Source: Sipunculus nudus
Lineage: Eukaryota; Annelida; Sipuncula; Golfingiida; Sipunculidae
DNA length: 64,000 nucleotides
NCBI GenBank assembly: GCA_026874595.1
Contig: CM049310.1
Coordinates: forward strand, 4,342,001-4,406,000
Reading direction: 5' to 3'
Shown here: piece by piece, positions 37,299 through 50,115 of the stretch
Layout: the number at the start of each line of letters is the position of its first letter
How positions within the stretch are numbered: position 1 is the first letter of the stretch
The notes under the pieces: model-generated
Seen by the model: only the letters and a program-made list of their open reading frames with translations
Database searches by the model: none
What the model was told of the DNA's origin: nothing
Program-made: the position numbers and the translations under genes

Positions 37299-38663
37299 AT
37301 ATATGTTGGAGCCTGTCTGCGGATCTGGCCCATCTGCCGATGGGCTTGGCCCATATGAGGATCCGTTATTGGGCTGCCCATCTGCAGATGGGCTTGGCCC
37401 AATAACCGATTTTAGTTTTTATTAGTTTAACGTTATTTTTTTATTATCTTGATGACTTTTGTAATCAGACAAACATTTCTCAGAACTTAAATGGATTTGC
37501 CTGCTCTTGGGGTGTCCAACACACTTGTTATTTCCTCTGAATCCAAGCTCAGAGAAGAGGTCAGCAAGTATTTACGGGTAGTCCCTGTTGATAGTCTGTT
37601 TAACGTCGCCAAGAACATCCACGAGAGGACCATGCAGAATATCGAAAGACCTTTGCCCATGTTAGTGCTTCATTTATCATGTAAGGTGTATCCGATATGA
37701 AGTTCGTGAACTGGTCATACCTAAATGCGTTTACCCTTAAGTGTTATTATAGTGTGAGTGACAACCAAATTAACTAGAAAGCACTCACAGAGCACATGCC
37801 TCCGCCAACGCCTGTGTACGTACCAATGAAAAAAAGAAGTAATGTCCGGCTTCCCTGCTGCTCTCATCACCAGGACGCCAACAATTTTGTACGAATACTA
37901 TAGTAGAGAGCTTATCAATAAGACACTTCTCTAAAAGAAACTGTACCCAGATGTGTTATTGTGATATAAGTGCATGATTGTGATTGACTCTGAGATCAAA
38001 TGACTCATGAGAGAGTGTTTGCTACATATATTACACTATTCTATTGTCAAAATGTATGTAGTATGACCTTGATATATATGTGGATATTAAAAATGAATAT
38101 GAGAAACTGATTTGTACCACATAAATGTCTCTTTAGTAAATTGTATGTACCGTGGAAGTCGCATCTATGTGGTAATGTAAATGAATTTTTTTCGCAAAAG
38201 CTGTAATTACTCTTGGGTAAAAAGTGAACCTCATTAAACTCTTAACATCACACGAATGCAATGTAGACTAATTAAGAATTGTGTGTAAAAAGTGATTTAA
38301 AAGGGTATTGTAACACTGCATGCACATCTATGTAGTTTTCTATGCACATCTATGTAATTTTGATGATAAAAGTATTGATGTAAGGCTGTGATAATGATTT
38401 ATGTTTCAATTAACACATTAAGTTCTGAGAAATGTCTGTCTGAGTACAAAAGTCATCAAGATAATAAAACATTAACGTATTACTAACAAAAATTAAAATC
38501 CGTTATTAGGCCAAGCCCATCTGCAGATGGGCCAGAAAGTGCATGGTATCAAATCCGTCATTGGGCTGCCCATCTGCAGATGGGCAGCCCAATAACGGAT
38601 CCTCATATGGGCCAAGCCCATCGGCAGATGGGCCAGATCCGCAAACGGGCTCCAACATATATA
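37299..38663. mobile_element. Foldback element with ~190-bp inverted ends
   Basis: The left end (37299 to about 37490) and right end (about 38408-38663) are inverted copies, from 'atatatgttggagcc' through 'cggatctggcccatctgccg' to 'ttatcttgatgacttttgt' and 'acatttctcagaactta'. Within the ends the palindromes CCCATCTGCAGATGGGC and a CCGATGGGC variant recur several times, more on the right. The inner region (37491 to about 38407) is AT-rich apart from a 69-codon open frame (37491-37700) with protein-like composition. No transposase is recognised, so it is nonautonomous. Confidence 0.75.
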
Positions 38664-39510
38664 CCTGTACTAGCAACGATACCATGTTAACGTTGGCTGA
38701 TAAACCCAGGTCAATGAGGACACCGAACAAGTTTAAGTACCACCATAGATCTTTCACTTAATTCAAACGGTTAGGTGAATGGTAGCCTAGAAATAATGTA
38801 CATTGTTGTTAAGTTATAGCAATCATTTTCCTCTCCGGGTGAACCTATGGGATTTTTATTCTGTTGAAAAAAGGACGGAGGACATTAACCTGAAACTTCG
38901 GAAGTCACTGTTTTTACCTCTAGGATGGCTGTAAATCGAAACGTCACCCGCGTAATCAAGAAGACTTTTACAAAAAATATATTGCAAATATAAACTCAAG
39001 AACCGCTAATCATAATTAATATACATATAAATATCAACATAATAGACCACAATATTCAAAAGGGTACAGTTATTTCAAATAAAAGAAGAAAAAACGCACA
39101 AGACGGATAAAATCCTTAAAATACATATGCAGCCTATATTTGTTTTGCAGCTAGTTTGGGTCATCACATACGTTCGCACGATATTCTATGGTAATATATG
39201 GAGAAACCCTACTAAGAGACAGAGCACGGACAAACGCGGTCCCGCTGTGTCATGGAAAGAGCTCATATGCGAGATAAGAAACAATGAAACAAATGAAATT
39301 TACTACCCAGCTTACTTGTGAATAACTGAATCATTTATTCTGTGTAGGCCAGCAGAGGAGATAACAGAAACTGACTTTCTATTTCCATAGTCACTGCTTT
39401 TCACTACGAGGAGAGCAGTTATTCGAGACAATAAAAATATTCTTTTTCCTCATAAAATTATCGCCAAAATACAGGTGGACAGCATCTGAGGTTATCCGCA
39501 TGAGTAATAT
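38664..39510. other. Intergenic, no gene seen
   Basis: AT-rich sequence between the foldback element and a GGATCC-type miniature element. A 64-codon ORF at 39127 shows no recognisable features. Confidence 0.4.
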
Positions 39511-39695
39511 ACAGTGGCTGATCAGGTCCCCTATGCCCCCCCCCCTTGGAGCCGAACAACCTTTTTTAGGGTTTCAAACCAAATTTTGCGACCCTGACCG
39601 CCTCCTTCCCGGACCAGAGGACCTTTTTAATGTTTTCTATCAGTCTTCCACGGCGTGACCCTCCCCTTTTCAAAATCCTGGATCCGCCCCTGAAT
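39511..39695. mobile_element. GGATCC-type miniature inverted-repeat element
   Basis: It begins 'cagtggctgatcagg' and ends 'cctggatccgcccctgaa'. The ends are diverged inverted repeats of the GGCGGATCCAGG kind seen in full at 57611-57826. The interior is C-rich and noncoding. Confidence 0.6.
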
Positions 39696-39964
39696 AGCCG
39701 TTCTTTGGAGAATGTATAACCTGCTCTTATAAAGTATTAAATAGCTTGAGAGGAGAAGTTTTTTTTCCAATAATTTTTGCTTGTTGTTTTATTGATAACC
39801 ACGTTGAGTTGCTTTCTGTATGTTTATTTTTAAATCTGTAAAAATCTCCTGTTAAACAGAGTAAGGCACGTAAAAGCCAATGTCCAAAGCGGCAGTGTTA
39901 TACATGAATACATTTCTTACTTCTATTCACGTTGTGATATTACCAGTTCTGGTGCTATGAAACA

Positions 39965-40390
39965 GAAGCGTGAATACGGGAGTATATATACCCCCCCCCC
40001 CACACACACACACTCACACACTTTAAGTAATAGGGGATGGTGAATGTAATCGTCCCCTGATATTCAGATATTAAGATTTATATATTGAAAATAACATATA
40101 TGAAAAATTAGAATAATAGCTTTAAGTTCCATTTCTCAGTTTACTATCAAATATTATATATCTAAACCTGGTTTAGATTAAACCTATTCTGGAAACATAA
40201 TACCTTATTCTTTAAAACCAAAAACTTACTTGTAATATATTTGTCACACAGATAAAACAAGGTAAATATATATAAGCTGATAAATATGTTGTCCCATCAT
40301 TGATTATCTTCCCACGCCTCCGAGTCAACCCCCCCCCCCCCCGCCCCCCCCCGGGCCATCTTTTAGGATGAATTGATGCCACTGATATGC
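39965..40390. mobile_element. GGCGTCAAT-type miniature element
   Basis: C-tracts lie inside both ends, with 'gatgaattgatgccactgat' at the right end. The interior ('ggggatggtgaatgtaatcgtcccc', 'tagctttaagttccatttctcag') matches the element split by the solo LTR at 26442 in reverse complement. Confidence 0.6.
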
Positions 40391-40429
40391 AGAAATATGC
40401 TGTCTATATAAAGTGTCAATTGTGGCACA

Positions 40430-40800
40430 ACATTATAAAGAACCATAACCACATGCCATAAAGTATTATTAGCGGTCAACAGTCATACACTGTTATGGTA
40501 CTGGAGATGCTAGTACACGCCAAAGAGCAAAGAATAGTCGGTAATAATCACAGAGAAGAGGAGGTATAACGATGCGCACCTCAACTTGAGAGTTCACCCG
40601 TATGTTACTACACGTATATCAAAGACTTTCCTAAGTAAGACGCCACAAAGAATAATCACCGATAGGTCTGAGCCTCTCTGGGTTTCTGTGAATGAGGTTA
40701 CTTTTGATATTTTTTCTTCACCCACAGTAATCCTCGCTAACATTATACTTTAGTGTTTCGGCCATATATATGCACCTCCTGCATGTTGCATCATACCTGA
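40430..40800 (+). repeat. Upstream copy of a duplicated block 5' of the zinc-finger gene
   Basis: It aligns in the same order and orientation with 42040-42385. Shared pieces are 'attagcggt', 'gatactaatacac'-like, 'aaagaacaaagagt'-like, 'cacaaagaaga', 'acccgtatgt', 'atatcaaagaca', 'gaggttacttttaat'-like, 'gtaatcctcgntaacatta' and 'gcacacctcctgca'-like. Identity looks moderate, so the duplication is old or the copies are partly constrained. Confidence 0.6.
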
Positions 40801-42039
40801 TCCATTGATGGAGCGGTACAATCGAGAACACGTTTTCATATTTCAATAATTATACTATGTTATTTATAAATTCCTTGAGGTTTTCACGTTTTGAACCTGT
40901 ATTGGACTTGAATATTATCCATAGAAGCCAAATATATATTAACAATTCAAAGTCTTAGGTGCATGAGCCATCGATTACAGAAGGCATTATTCAGTGTCCA
41001 ACAGATGCTCAACACGTCAATAATGATCTGTGATTTAGATCACCAAAATGATAAACAATCTTGAGTGTAAGTCTCGCACACAGGACTGTGCAAAAGAATA
41101 CATTTCAGTATTGTTGGGACAAGGACAGATCTTTCATATGCTTGAAGGATAACGTCATGTGCACAGGAATCTTATTATCAATTACACAATCTGAGCGAGC
41201 CTTTAATATGATTGGTATATAATATATTTGCTAGCCCTTGACTACACACACACACACACACATATATTTATATATACCATTGAGTTTCAAATCTATATTG
41301 AAGGTCTTTTATATAGACATGGAAGAAATGCACAGTTAAAACAAATATACATTATTGACAGGATAAGCAAATGATGTCCTAAGACTTTATTTATTGTATA
41401 TATTTAGCAGTTTTTCATGCATTTTATTATGCCTGATTTATTATGTATAATTTATAAACAATTTATTCAAGGACACCCTCTTAAATGGATTTAGAAATAA
41501 TGAACACCCTTCAGTGTAACACCAGAAGTATAAACAGAACTCAGGAAGGAGTAAAACCATTCTATACTGGTATGACTAAAATAGATTTTCTGAGAGCCTG
41601 TAGAAAATATCAGTGCAATAATTCGTTGTTCTAGATTTTGTGAACAGGTTCAAGGATTCCTTTGATATATATGACTGGTAGATATCGATATCAACTGAGG
41701 AATTGATGAGATTTCAGTAAAAAATGTAACATTGAAGTATCAATATAGTACCTATCTGAGAACTCAGAAAGTATAAAAGGAAAAATTTCCAATAAAAAAA
41801 GGCAACATCTTTGCTGGTTAGTTTTAAAATTTTCACTGATAGAAAGTTTTTCATTTTTAAAGGATGTGTTGATTTTCTCTTTATCGAGGTGGCGATAGGC
41901 AGAGTTCAAAGTGACATTTTTAAGACAGCTCGGAAACCGCTGCCCTCGAGAGATCAATTATATTTGGAAGGCACCGTTGAGGCAAACTGCAACTCTTTGC
42001 CAAATTGGTCTGATAATTAGGAGCAAATCCACTTGAATA
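40801..42039. other. Spacer between duplicated blocks, no gene seen
   Basis: AT-rich DNA with a (CA)n tract near 41244-41262 and small open frames on both strands around 41690-42020 that overlap each other and look spurious. Confidence 0.4.
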
Positions 42040-42385
42040 TGTTTCATTAGCGGTTAAGGGTCCTTTCACATGATAGGAGTGATACTAATACACAGGGATG
42101 GGGTAAAGAACAAAGAGTGATGGGGTACCATCACAAAGAAGATGCAGGGGAAGAAAGTATCAAAACGTTTTCCGTTCTTCAGAACTCTAGTTAAACCCCA
42201 CCCGTATGTCCCCATATCAAAGACATTCTCAAGTTAGATGACACAAAGCGTAAGCTATGATAAGTTTTTATCTGTCTCGGATTCTCGGCAAGAGGTTACT
42301 TTTAATTCCCTTTACCACCCCCTGTAATCCTCGTTAACATTAAACACGAGAGCGTGTCGCGCACACCTCCTGCAGCTCCCACACC
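42040..42385 (+). promoter_or_regulatory. Downstream copy of the duplicated block, near the zinc-finger promoter
   Basis: Second copy of the 40430-40800 block. It ends about 470 bp upstream of the ATG at 42855 and leads into GC-richer sequence (42385-42800) that is probably the promoter region. No TATA box stands out. A promoter or enhancer role is inference from position. Confidence 0.4.
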
Positions 42386-42854
42386 GGCGGCATCACGCCC
42401 GAATCCTTGATGTCTGACATGGAGTCGTGAACGAGTTGACCCTACACAAGCTAGAAAAGAATAAGCTCACGCCGCGTGGCGTAATTACACCGAAAGCTAA
42501 TTGTGTTTTACCCTCTGACCATCGGTCAATGGGCCCCACCCCATGCCCAGGTAGTAACCAATCGCGTGGAACATGCCGCATGGACCGCTATCTTGAGGGG
42601 TCAACAGCCAATCAGATTTACGCAAAGTCGCCTATGAAAAAGACTAACGTAACTGTTTCAATCATCTATTGTCTGCGGAACGTAACTTAGCCTTGCGCCA
42701 GGGATTTTCAAGGCAAGGTTGTGAACTTCGACCACAGATCCTTGACGGAGCCTGAGCGATCACAGTTCCACGTAACACAAATATCCGCACTTGTCCGGTT
42801 CTGGCCAAAGTGCTCAGATTTTCACTGAGAGTGGTACCACCAACACACCCGATC

Positions 42855-45800
42855 ATGCCGAAAGCGTTTATGCTCCACAAATTTGGTAGCAGTTCCTCAG
42901 TGCAAAGTCATGAGGAGGATGAAGGTATTGTTACTTTTTTCTTTTTTCTTTTTACTGTTAACAATTCTTTTCGATTGACATTGGCCTTTTGTATAACCTA
43001 TGTATGTTGCCCTCAAGTGATATCGCGAGCTTATGGGTATTTTAAAGAAAGGTTAATTAACATATCATTATTATGATTGATGATTTTTTTTAATTTGATA
43101 TATTTTCTTCGTTTAAAAAAACGTTAACCACATGCATCTATGATACGCGGAAACTGTACATGATATGATCATTCACTGGGCTTCTTCCTAAAAAGTTGGT
43201 AATACATACAAACTATTGTATTTCTGTACCTGTAGTGCAGGTGTCTGGTTTAAATTAAGGTAAAAGGTGGTAATTAATTATAAAATAGATATATAGTAAG
43301 TTAATATTTTCTGTTCAATACATCTTGCTTGTTATATTATAAATCACATTCGTCTTTGCTTTATCAGTTTCAGACTCTTGTAGCGAGGTAGACGTTGTAA
43401 ATGAGGATCCAGTAGAGGCGGATGACGATCCGGTACAGACTGATGAACGCAGCTCATCCGGAACTCCTGGAGAAGACCCAGTCTCCCCATCCTTCAGACT
43501 CTCTGAACATTCAGCCTTCAGTCGCATCAGTGACGCCCCAACGTCTCCGAAAGAACGTGCGTCAAACAGTCGAGATGCTGACATCAGACCCAGTCCAGAA
43601 GCGGGATTACCGAATCCCTGGTCGCATCCAGGAGCTCCAGCATCTATGAGTGTGTATCCCCACCCTCCGGGGCTGCTGGACTTGACACCGAGGGCTTTGA
43701 CTTGTATGGTGCCATATGCTGACCCACGGTTCCCTGTGACAAACTATTACTTGAACATCCAGAAACACGCCAGGCATGTACCGGCTCCCCCAAACAGTTT
43801 TGACAGTTCTCTTGACACTCTTAGACGCAGGCTGGCTTTTGACTTGGAGCGCCGCGCTGCTGAAGTCAGACGAAGCTTAGACAGTGATCTTTACGCACAG
43901 ACAATGCAGCAGAAACACTCAAGAAATGAGAACTGCCACAAGCCATCGTCATCAGCAGCAAAAGTAGAAACAAGCTGCAGGAATACTACTGGAAGTTCGT
44001 GTCCACCTCAGCAGCATCCAGCCGCTGTATACGGAATGACGTCATCAGTAACTGCGGGATTGCCGCCAAGTCCCCAGGTTCTCCCTAGTGTCCCCGTGGT
44101 CGGTGCTAATCCACTCATTTTTCCCACATACGGAGGTATGTTAAATCGCCGGAACAGAGACCCTTCCCGACCACCCCCAGCTAAAAAATATAAATGTGAC
44201 GTCTGCGGAAAGGCGTTCTCTAGAAGCAACACACTTGTAACACACAAGGTAAGAGTCAGTTTCAATACTTTTAAGGACCTTCGTTCCTTTCAGAAGAAAC
44301 ACAAACTTGTGCACTGAGAAACAAAAGCTCCGATGTTATTTTTCTCAAATTCAAGTTTCATAAATAAATATTAAATAGATATAAAAAAAATAAAAATAAA
44401 TATTAAAACACATCTTTTTTAATTGAATAAAGTTAATCTTATTTTTTTCAAATTGAAGGTTGTTTATTTCAAAATTTCTTCTTTTAATTTAAAAAAACAG
44501 TCTGCAGGGTCATAATCAGTTCATCTGACAAATTTATTATAAGCAAGTGTTGTGTTTCATAGTTGTTATACTGTTCTACAATGATTTCTGCTACCTTTTG
44601 AAGTTTCTTAAAAAAAACGTTTCCATAAATCCCGCTGCCGAGGTGTTAGGGTTATACGGGAATAACTGTTGAAATGGGGAAGGTCATGTACATAACGGGA
44701 GGTATTGGCCAGTAAGCAAACTTTTACACATTACATTAACCGTATATATTGCGCGTAACAAGGGCTACATTACAAGCATGACGGCATTTCTTTTAGCTAA
44801 GTGTTTCCCTCAACACTTCTTGTGTCTCTCAGAACGTGCTCCCGGCGGTTCCCGGGGGCGATGCACCCGGCGCATTCTATTTACCTTTCACCCCAAGGTG
44901 AGAAATGCACAGCCATTCAGCCGGTCCGTTTAACAGTGGACACGGTCAGTATTTTGGTCAATCCCGGTAACAAACAGACGGCGGTTTATTAGTCTGAGCC
45001 TGGTGGGCGATTGCGTCATTTCTGGTTACCGTGCCGCTTCACCCGGCCAAGACCTTGCGTGGATCTTGTTATGACGCCGTAGAATCGGGTATGATTCAAC
45101 AGCTAAATTACTGTACAAGGAGGATTTATTCTGCCGGGTGCACTGTCAGCCTTCGATACACGTTCGTCACATAAGTGTTTATGAGCCTTTGGTTAAAACA
45201 TATTTATTTCAATAGGATAACAAAGTAGCCGATAAGGCTAATGCAAATGCTCTTCTGCATAAAAGTATAAAGAAAATATTTTTGATATAGAAAAAGAAAT
45301 AATTTTGAGTTTTCATTTATAATATAATTGAAAGTTGTGGTTAGGGGATATTTTCGTAGGTTTGGTGTTTTTAAACGAAAATAAGATAAATAAAATATTG
45401 ACATATCGAAATCCTTAATTTTATGATTATTTTGTAACTACAAACACCGTACAGTTCGTAATATTATCCCTAAGGGTTAATAGATTAATAAAAAAATAAC
45501 TTGACTCGATGGACTATGTTCTGACAGGGTATATGGCGTTCATTATCATAGGAATATATAACAGTGGTCACACTTTTACCATGTCGTGTAACGTAACTCG
45601 TATACAGGGCTGTAACATGACACACTTGTAATATCGTACATTAATTCAATTGTTACGCCATTATCATTTCGTTGCACTTGTTAAATTCTCAAGATAACAT
45701 TATATGTTCAACATTGCTATAAGGTTTTCCTTTTTATCACTAAAATCAAACACAATTGATTATAAGGAGCAGGTGTATTGTAGAGAATTGTGGCATGGAC

Positions 45801-47090
45801 GAATATAGACAAGCAATAATGCTGAAGACAATGTTTGGACAATAATAATTATAATCAGGATAAGAATAAGAAAAGCAAATAAGAATAAGGATAACAATGT
45901 TGTTACTATTATTATTATCATTGTTGTTCCTGTTATTGTTATTATTAGTATTATTGTTATTTTTTCATTCAATTTACTCAATTATTTCTATTTCAGCGTA
46001 TACACACAGGTGAGAAGCCATTCAAATGCGAGTGTTGCGGCCGAGCTTTCCGTCAGCCAGGCAACCTGACACGTCACAGACTGACACACACCAGCATCAA
46101 GCCGTACGTCTGTCCACATTGTCACAAGGCCTTCAACAGGGCATCCAACCTACAGACGCACATGCGCACTCACACCGGAATCCGGCCGTATCACTGCCCA
46201 CATTGTGGACAGGGCTTCAACGACAAACTCGACCTCAAAATACATCTATATACTCATGCTGGTGAGTTTTAGCTGAACAGCTTTCCCTAAACAAACATAC
46301 TTCTGAACCCAATTTTTCCAGTATATAATAATCATTGGCGTAAATTTAACTTCCAGAGTAGGGGGGATGACTATTTCGTCTGAAACCCTTAAAAAAGATT
46401 GGAGGGAATGAAAAGGGCCCCCCCCCCCCGATCCGCTTCTGCATTGCCCCCCTATATTGACGCCCCTGATAATGATTTAATTAACGTTTTCCTTCTTTTT
46501 TTTGCAAGGGCTCTCTCTAATACGAAAGCACAGACGCAGAGAAATTATTATGTAATTATAATAATTATTATATGCCATCCTCTGGGCATTTCATTGTATT
46601 ACTGAGGGAATTTTTATTATTATCATCATCAGTAAAGTAACAGTAAAAATAATACTAATAGTAGTAGTAGTAGACTTCACAAGTAGTATAGTTGCCTACA
46701 TCTTTGGGAACATTGTATATGGGCGACAGCAAATTAAGTGAAACGGTGTCACGAAATTTACAGTAACGTATAACAATGTCACGCAGTTAACAATAAAGTA
46801 AAACAATAGCATGCAGTTGACAAAGTAAAAAATATCATGCAGTTAACAATAATGTCACGCAGTTAACAATATAGTAAAACAATAGCATGCAATTGACAAA
46901 GTAAAAAAATGTCATGCAGTTAACAATATAGTAAAACAAAAGCATGCAGTTAACAAAGTAAAAAATTTCTTGCAGTTAACAATAAAGTTAGACATGTTAT
47001 TGGAGCTCTGTTTATATTGAAGCTTATTTTCTAATTTTAGGTACAGCCCCGGTGCCATACGCCATGCTGACGTTAAAACCAGGTAACTGA
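42855..47090 (+). CDS. SNAG-like, four-finger C2H2 transcription factor
   Basis: Four exons: 42855-42924, 43368-44248, 45997-46261, 47041-47090. All junctions are GT-AG and in phase (1, 0, 1), totalling 1,266 nt (421 residues plus TGA). The start is placed at MPKAFMLHK because this resembles the N-terminal SNAG repressor motif of the Snail, Gfi and Ovo proteins (MPRSFLVKK-like), which must be at the extreme N-terminus. Residues 24-295 are Ser/Pro/Asp-rich and probably disordered. Four C2H2 fingers follow at about 298-320, 326-348, 354-376 and 382-404 with TGEKP-type linkers; finger 1 is split by an intron after THK. The fingers do not match Snail, Gfi or Ovo closely enough to assign orthology. 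Likely a nuclear DNA-binding repressor. The last exon assumes read-through of 'ggtaac' at 47082-47087 to TGA; a further exon is possible. Confidence 0.85.
44620..45175 (+). promoter_or_regulatory. GC-rich island inside zinc-finger intron 2
   Basis: Most of this intron is very AT-rich, but this segment is GC-richer with CpGs ('cccggcggttcccgggggcga', 'accctgg'-like blocks). It has no splice-supported exon. An enhancer or an alternative promoter would fit; only composition supports this. Confidence 0.3.
46340..46470. mobile_element. Fragment of a GGCGTCAAT-type miniature element
   Basis: It has 'ttggcgtaaatttaacttcc' at the left and 'ccctatattgacgcccctga' at the right with G and C tracts inside. 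It lies in intron 3 of the zinc-finger gene. Confidence 0.5.
46740..46995. repeat. Minisatellite in zinc-finger intron 3
   Basis: 'catgcagttaacaatatagtaaaacaa' and 'gcatgcagttaacaaagtaaaaaat' alternate, giving a higher-order unit of roughly 75 bp made of two related halves, repeated about three to four times. Confidence 0.75.
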
Positions 47091-48904
47091 AACTTTAAGA
47101 AGAATCCTTTGTTGGAATTATGCAGAAGTGTCAAAAACTTGCCACTCCAAGGGCCATACGTCCTCTTCAATATTCAGGTGACTGGTTGTCAAAATGCCCT
47201 TCCTGTAGTGAATGACGTAAAGTTTTGATGCCGTATGTTGAGGTTTAGCCAAAGAGAAGTTGGTGCGCCATATCGGAGGCCCTGAGCCCATGCAACAACC
47301 AACGCTCCTGATCAGCAGAGAGAGATATGCCTGAATTACTAATCGCCATTGAACATTAAGAATGGAGATCTTACACAAATGATAGAGGAATTTCCCCTAG
47401 ATTTGTCCAAAATATATTCCCAAAAGTTTGAGTAAGGATTAAATTCTCTATCCCACAGGTAGGAAATTGTTCCCAATCAATGATCCTACAGTAAAATCAA
47501 TTAAACAGTTGGATGTTAAAATTACTGAAATACATATACATTGACATCTGTAATTTTCAATATCGGCTGTTCAGTGATATCTCCAAATGTCTTGAACAAA
47601 AACGCACTCTCCCGTCCCCGCTCGTTATTGCGATAAAGTACACCGGAACGGGACGATCAAAAGAAGCAACTCGCGGACAAAGTACGTCCTATTGTTCCGG
47701 TTTACTTCAAAGGGCCGCCGTGAATCGGCGTAACTGGTCTTTATTTAGCATATATTAACGGTGTATAAAACCAATACTTGGGTCTGCCCAGGATTCACGG
47801 CCGGTGATCCGATTATGGAACCCCTCAGAGTCTGTCTTGGTTAAGGATTAAGTCCCTCAGTGGTCACTTGAAGTTGTAATACAAACTCATTATTTGAACT
47901 AAACACCTTATGTAAGTGCTCTGTCCTGCCTGAAGAGGGCGCCGCGCGGCTGAGGTATGAGTGACAGCCGGTGTATCTATTACTCTCAATGGCCACTGGA
48001 TCGAGTCTTCAATAGCTTGTAAACGCCCCGGCCCCACCCACGAGACCTCTTCAAAAACCAATTACGGTCACCCAGCCCCTTTGGTTCCTGATCAATTGGG
48101 CGGCAAATTAATTCCCTGAAAGTGTATCTAAAGTCCTCAACGACTGGTTGATACGGTTGTAGTTATCTTTTCATTGCTCTCCAAGTGTCACTCGTCTGGA
48201 AGGACTTGTTTTCTGTCCCACATGTTGGTTATTTACAGTTACAGTGATTTTTTTCTATAACTCTTGAGGTGTCAGCGACTTGAATCAATATTTTTTTTTG
48301 TATTTACTGATTTTCTGATGAAAATGTAACATTTAAATAAATCATACTGCATCTTGGGAATAGTTGGCCGAGTTGCTCCATGATAATTATTCTTAGCTTG
48401 GGTGCGGCTTCCTAAATACATTTAACATTAAATATTTGTTCATACGCAGATTTAAGAACATGCATGCAACTTGGATTGGCATTTGATAATTTAAGGACAA
48501 TTTCGTATTTAACATAAATTTGTTGCATTTAACAGAATATGCATTTATATTTGTTTATTATATGTTTGCAAATGTTTATAATATTAAAAAGCATTTCATG
48601 TTTTTGCATTTAATCGAGACATTTAATACCTATTTCAAGTTTGTTTAAGATGGCATTTATATTCATATTCTCTTAACACTCTTGTTTTAACTTAAATAGG
48701 TTAAGATTTACTTTCTACCGTTGATATTTACAAGTAAGATTTTTTAAATTATTACGATAATATGTGTGAGAGCATGATATTGTTAGAGGGCACACATAAG
48801 GAAATGTATGTCCTGGTATAGGCTTTGTTTAAAAATGAACATTCTACTGAGATGAGCTGCACCAAATGTAGATTAAGAACATTCTCTGCAGATATATTAT
48901 TCTG

Positions 48905-49160
48905 TTTGCTTTTGAAGTGCAAATAAAGTATTTTCTATATGCAAATGAAGTACGTTATTTACAGATAAACTTGTTATGTGTGTATTCAAAATGCATTTTT
49001 TGCAGATAAAGTATATTCCATATGTAAATGAAGTACATTCTATTCCGATAAAGTATTTTTTCATACAGATGATGAAACATTTTATGCAAATAAAACTATA
49101 TCCTGTACACACGAATGAAGTACATACTAGACTGATAAAGTACACTCCATCAGAGTGTTT
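48905..49160. repeat. Imperfect minisatellite, ~30-bp units
   Basis: Variants of 'agataaagtatattccatatg' and 'aaatgaagtacattctat' repeat about eight times. The long open frames on both strands here result from the repeat. Confidence 0.6.
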
Positions 49161-49864
49161 CAAGCAATGCTTACAGAAATGTTCAATCTTTAATTGAGGC
49201 TTACATGTGTTTTACTACATAGTTATGAGTAAATATGAGTTATTTATAACCAAAGAGTGTACATAATATGAAGATGTGCAGCATGTACATACCATTTATA
49301 TATATCGGAGCTGTACTTTGTGTACATGTCTGATGTTTTTGTACAAAATGTTATATATGTACAGGGGTGCTACCGGTGAATGTTTATGTATATAAGATGT
49401 ATATTACCTGTAAATAAATAAATAAATATAATAAACTATACTCTTGTTTTCCTTGATAAGCCACTACTGGTTCCATTTATTTATCTTCATCTCCCCTGTG
49501 TCACTTATTTGAACAAAGTATATCTGAGAACTTGTGGCACTTTTGCATTTAGTATTATAATTTACTGTGATATTTCAGTGGCTTATTAGTGCCATATAAT
49601 TTTTTTAAAATTTAATTTAATCAATTAAACTTTGCCCGAGACAAAGACCGGTATATATATGCTTCTCATATCTTCCTATGAAAGGCAGGACCCAAATAAT
49701 AAGGGACGGTAAAGTATACTTTTAAAAAATGTGTAATTAACAAGTGTCTATAAAGGATTGAAGTAAATAGTCTTCGGAATTTAAAAATTGATGCAACCGG
49801 TATAGTATTTCCCAAAACGTTATTCCCTTTGCAGACTGTAATTACAGGCCATCGGAATTATTTG

Positions 49865-50115
49865 CTATGCAATAATGCCGTACGTGGCAGAAGATTTATT
49901 CGAAAGTTTTGCGTCCCATGGACGTACAGGTCTGGTCCATCTGTTGACCTTCTCCTCATAGCCCGGGGTTTATTTTAATTAGAAGTTCCTGGAGTATTAC
50001 CGTGTCTGTATTACAGTATAATACTGGTAAGATTTAACGCATTATTACGTAAACTTTGTCTCTAATCCGTGAAGATGACCGTGGCAGCTCCAATGCCACA
50101 AGCTCTGTCATGGCC
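49865..50115 (+). repeat. Dispersed repeat, inverted partner at 55075-55330
   Basis: Shared with the partner in reverse complement: 'catctgttgaccttctcctcatagcccggggttta', 'ttcctggagtattacc', 'gtaaactttg', 'ggcagctcca..gcc.caagctctgtcatgg'. The two copies lie about 5 kb apart in opposite orientation. No terminal inverted repeats could be placed within either copy. Confidence 0.7.

Noticed and set aside
42427-42690. 87-codon open frame upstream of the zinc-finger ATG
   Set aside because: It overlaps an opposite-strand frame of similar length, has no domain and lies where the promoter is expected.
44801-44992. 63-codon frame in zinc-finger intron 2
   Set aside because: No phase-compatible splice sites; it reflects the GC-rich island.
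48897-49197. Overlapping open frames on both strands at the minisatellite
   Set aside because: Their length comes from repeat units lacking stops, and the composition is repetitive.
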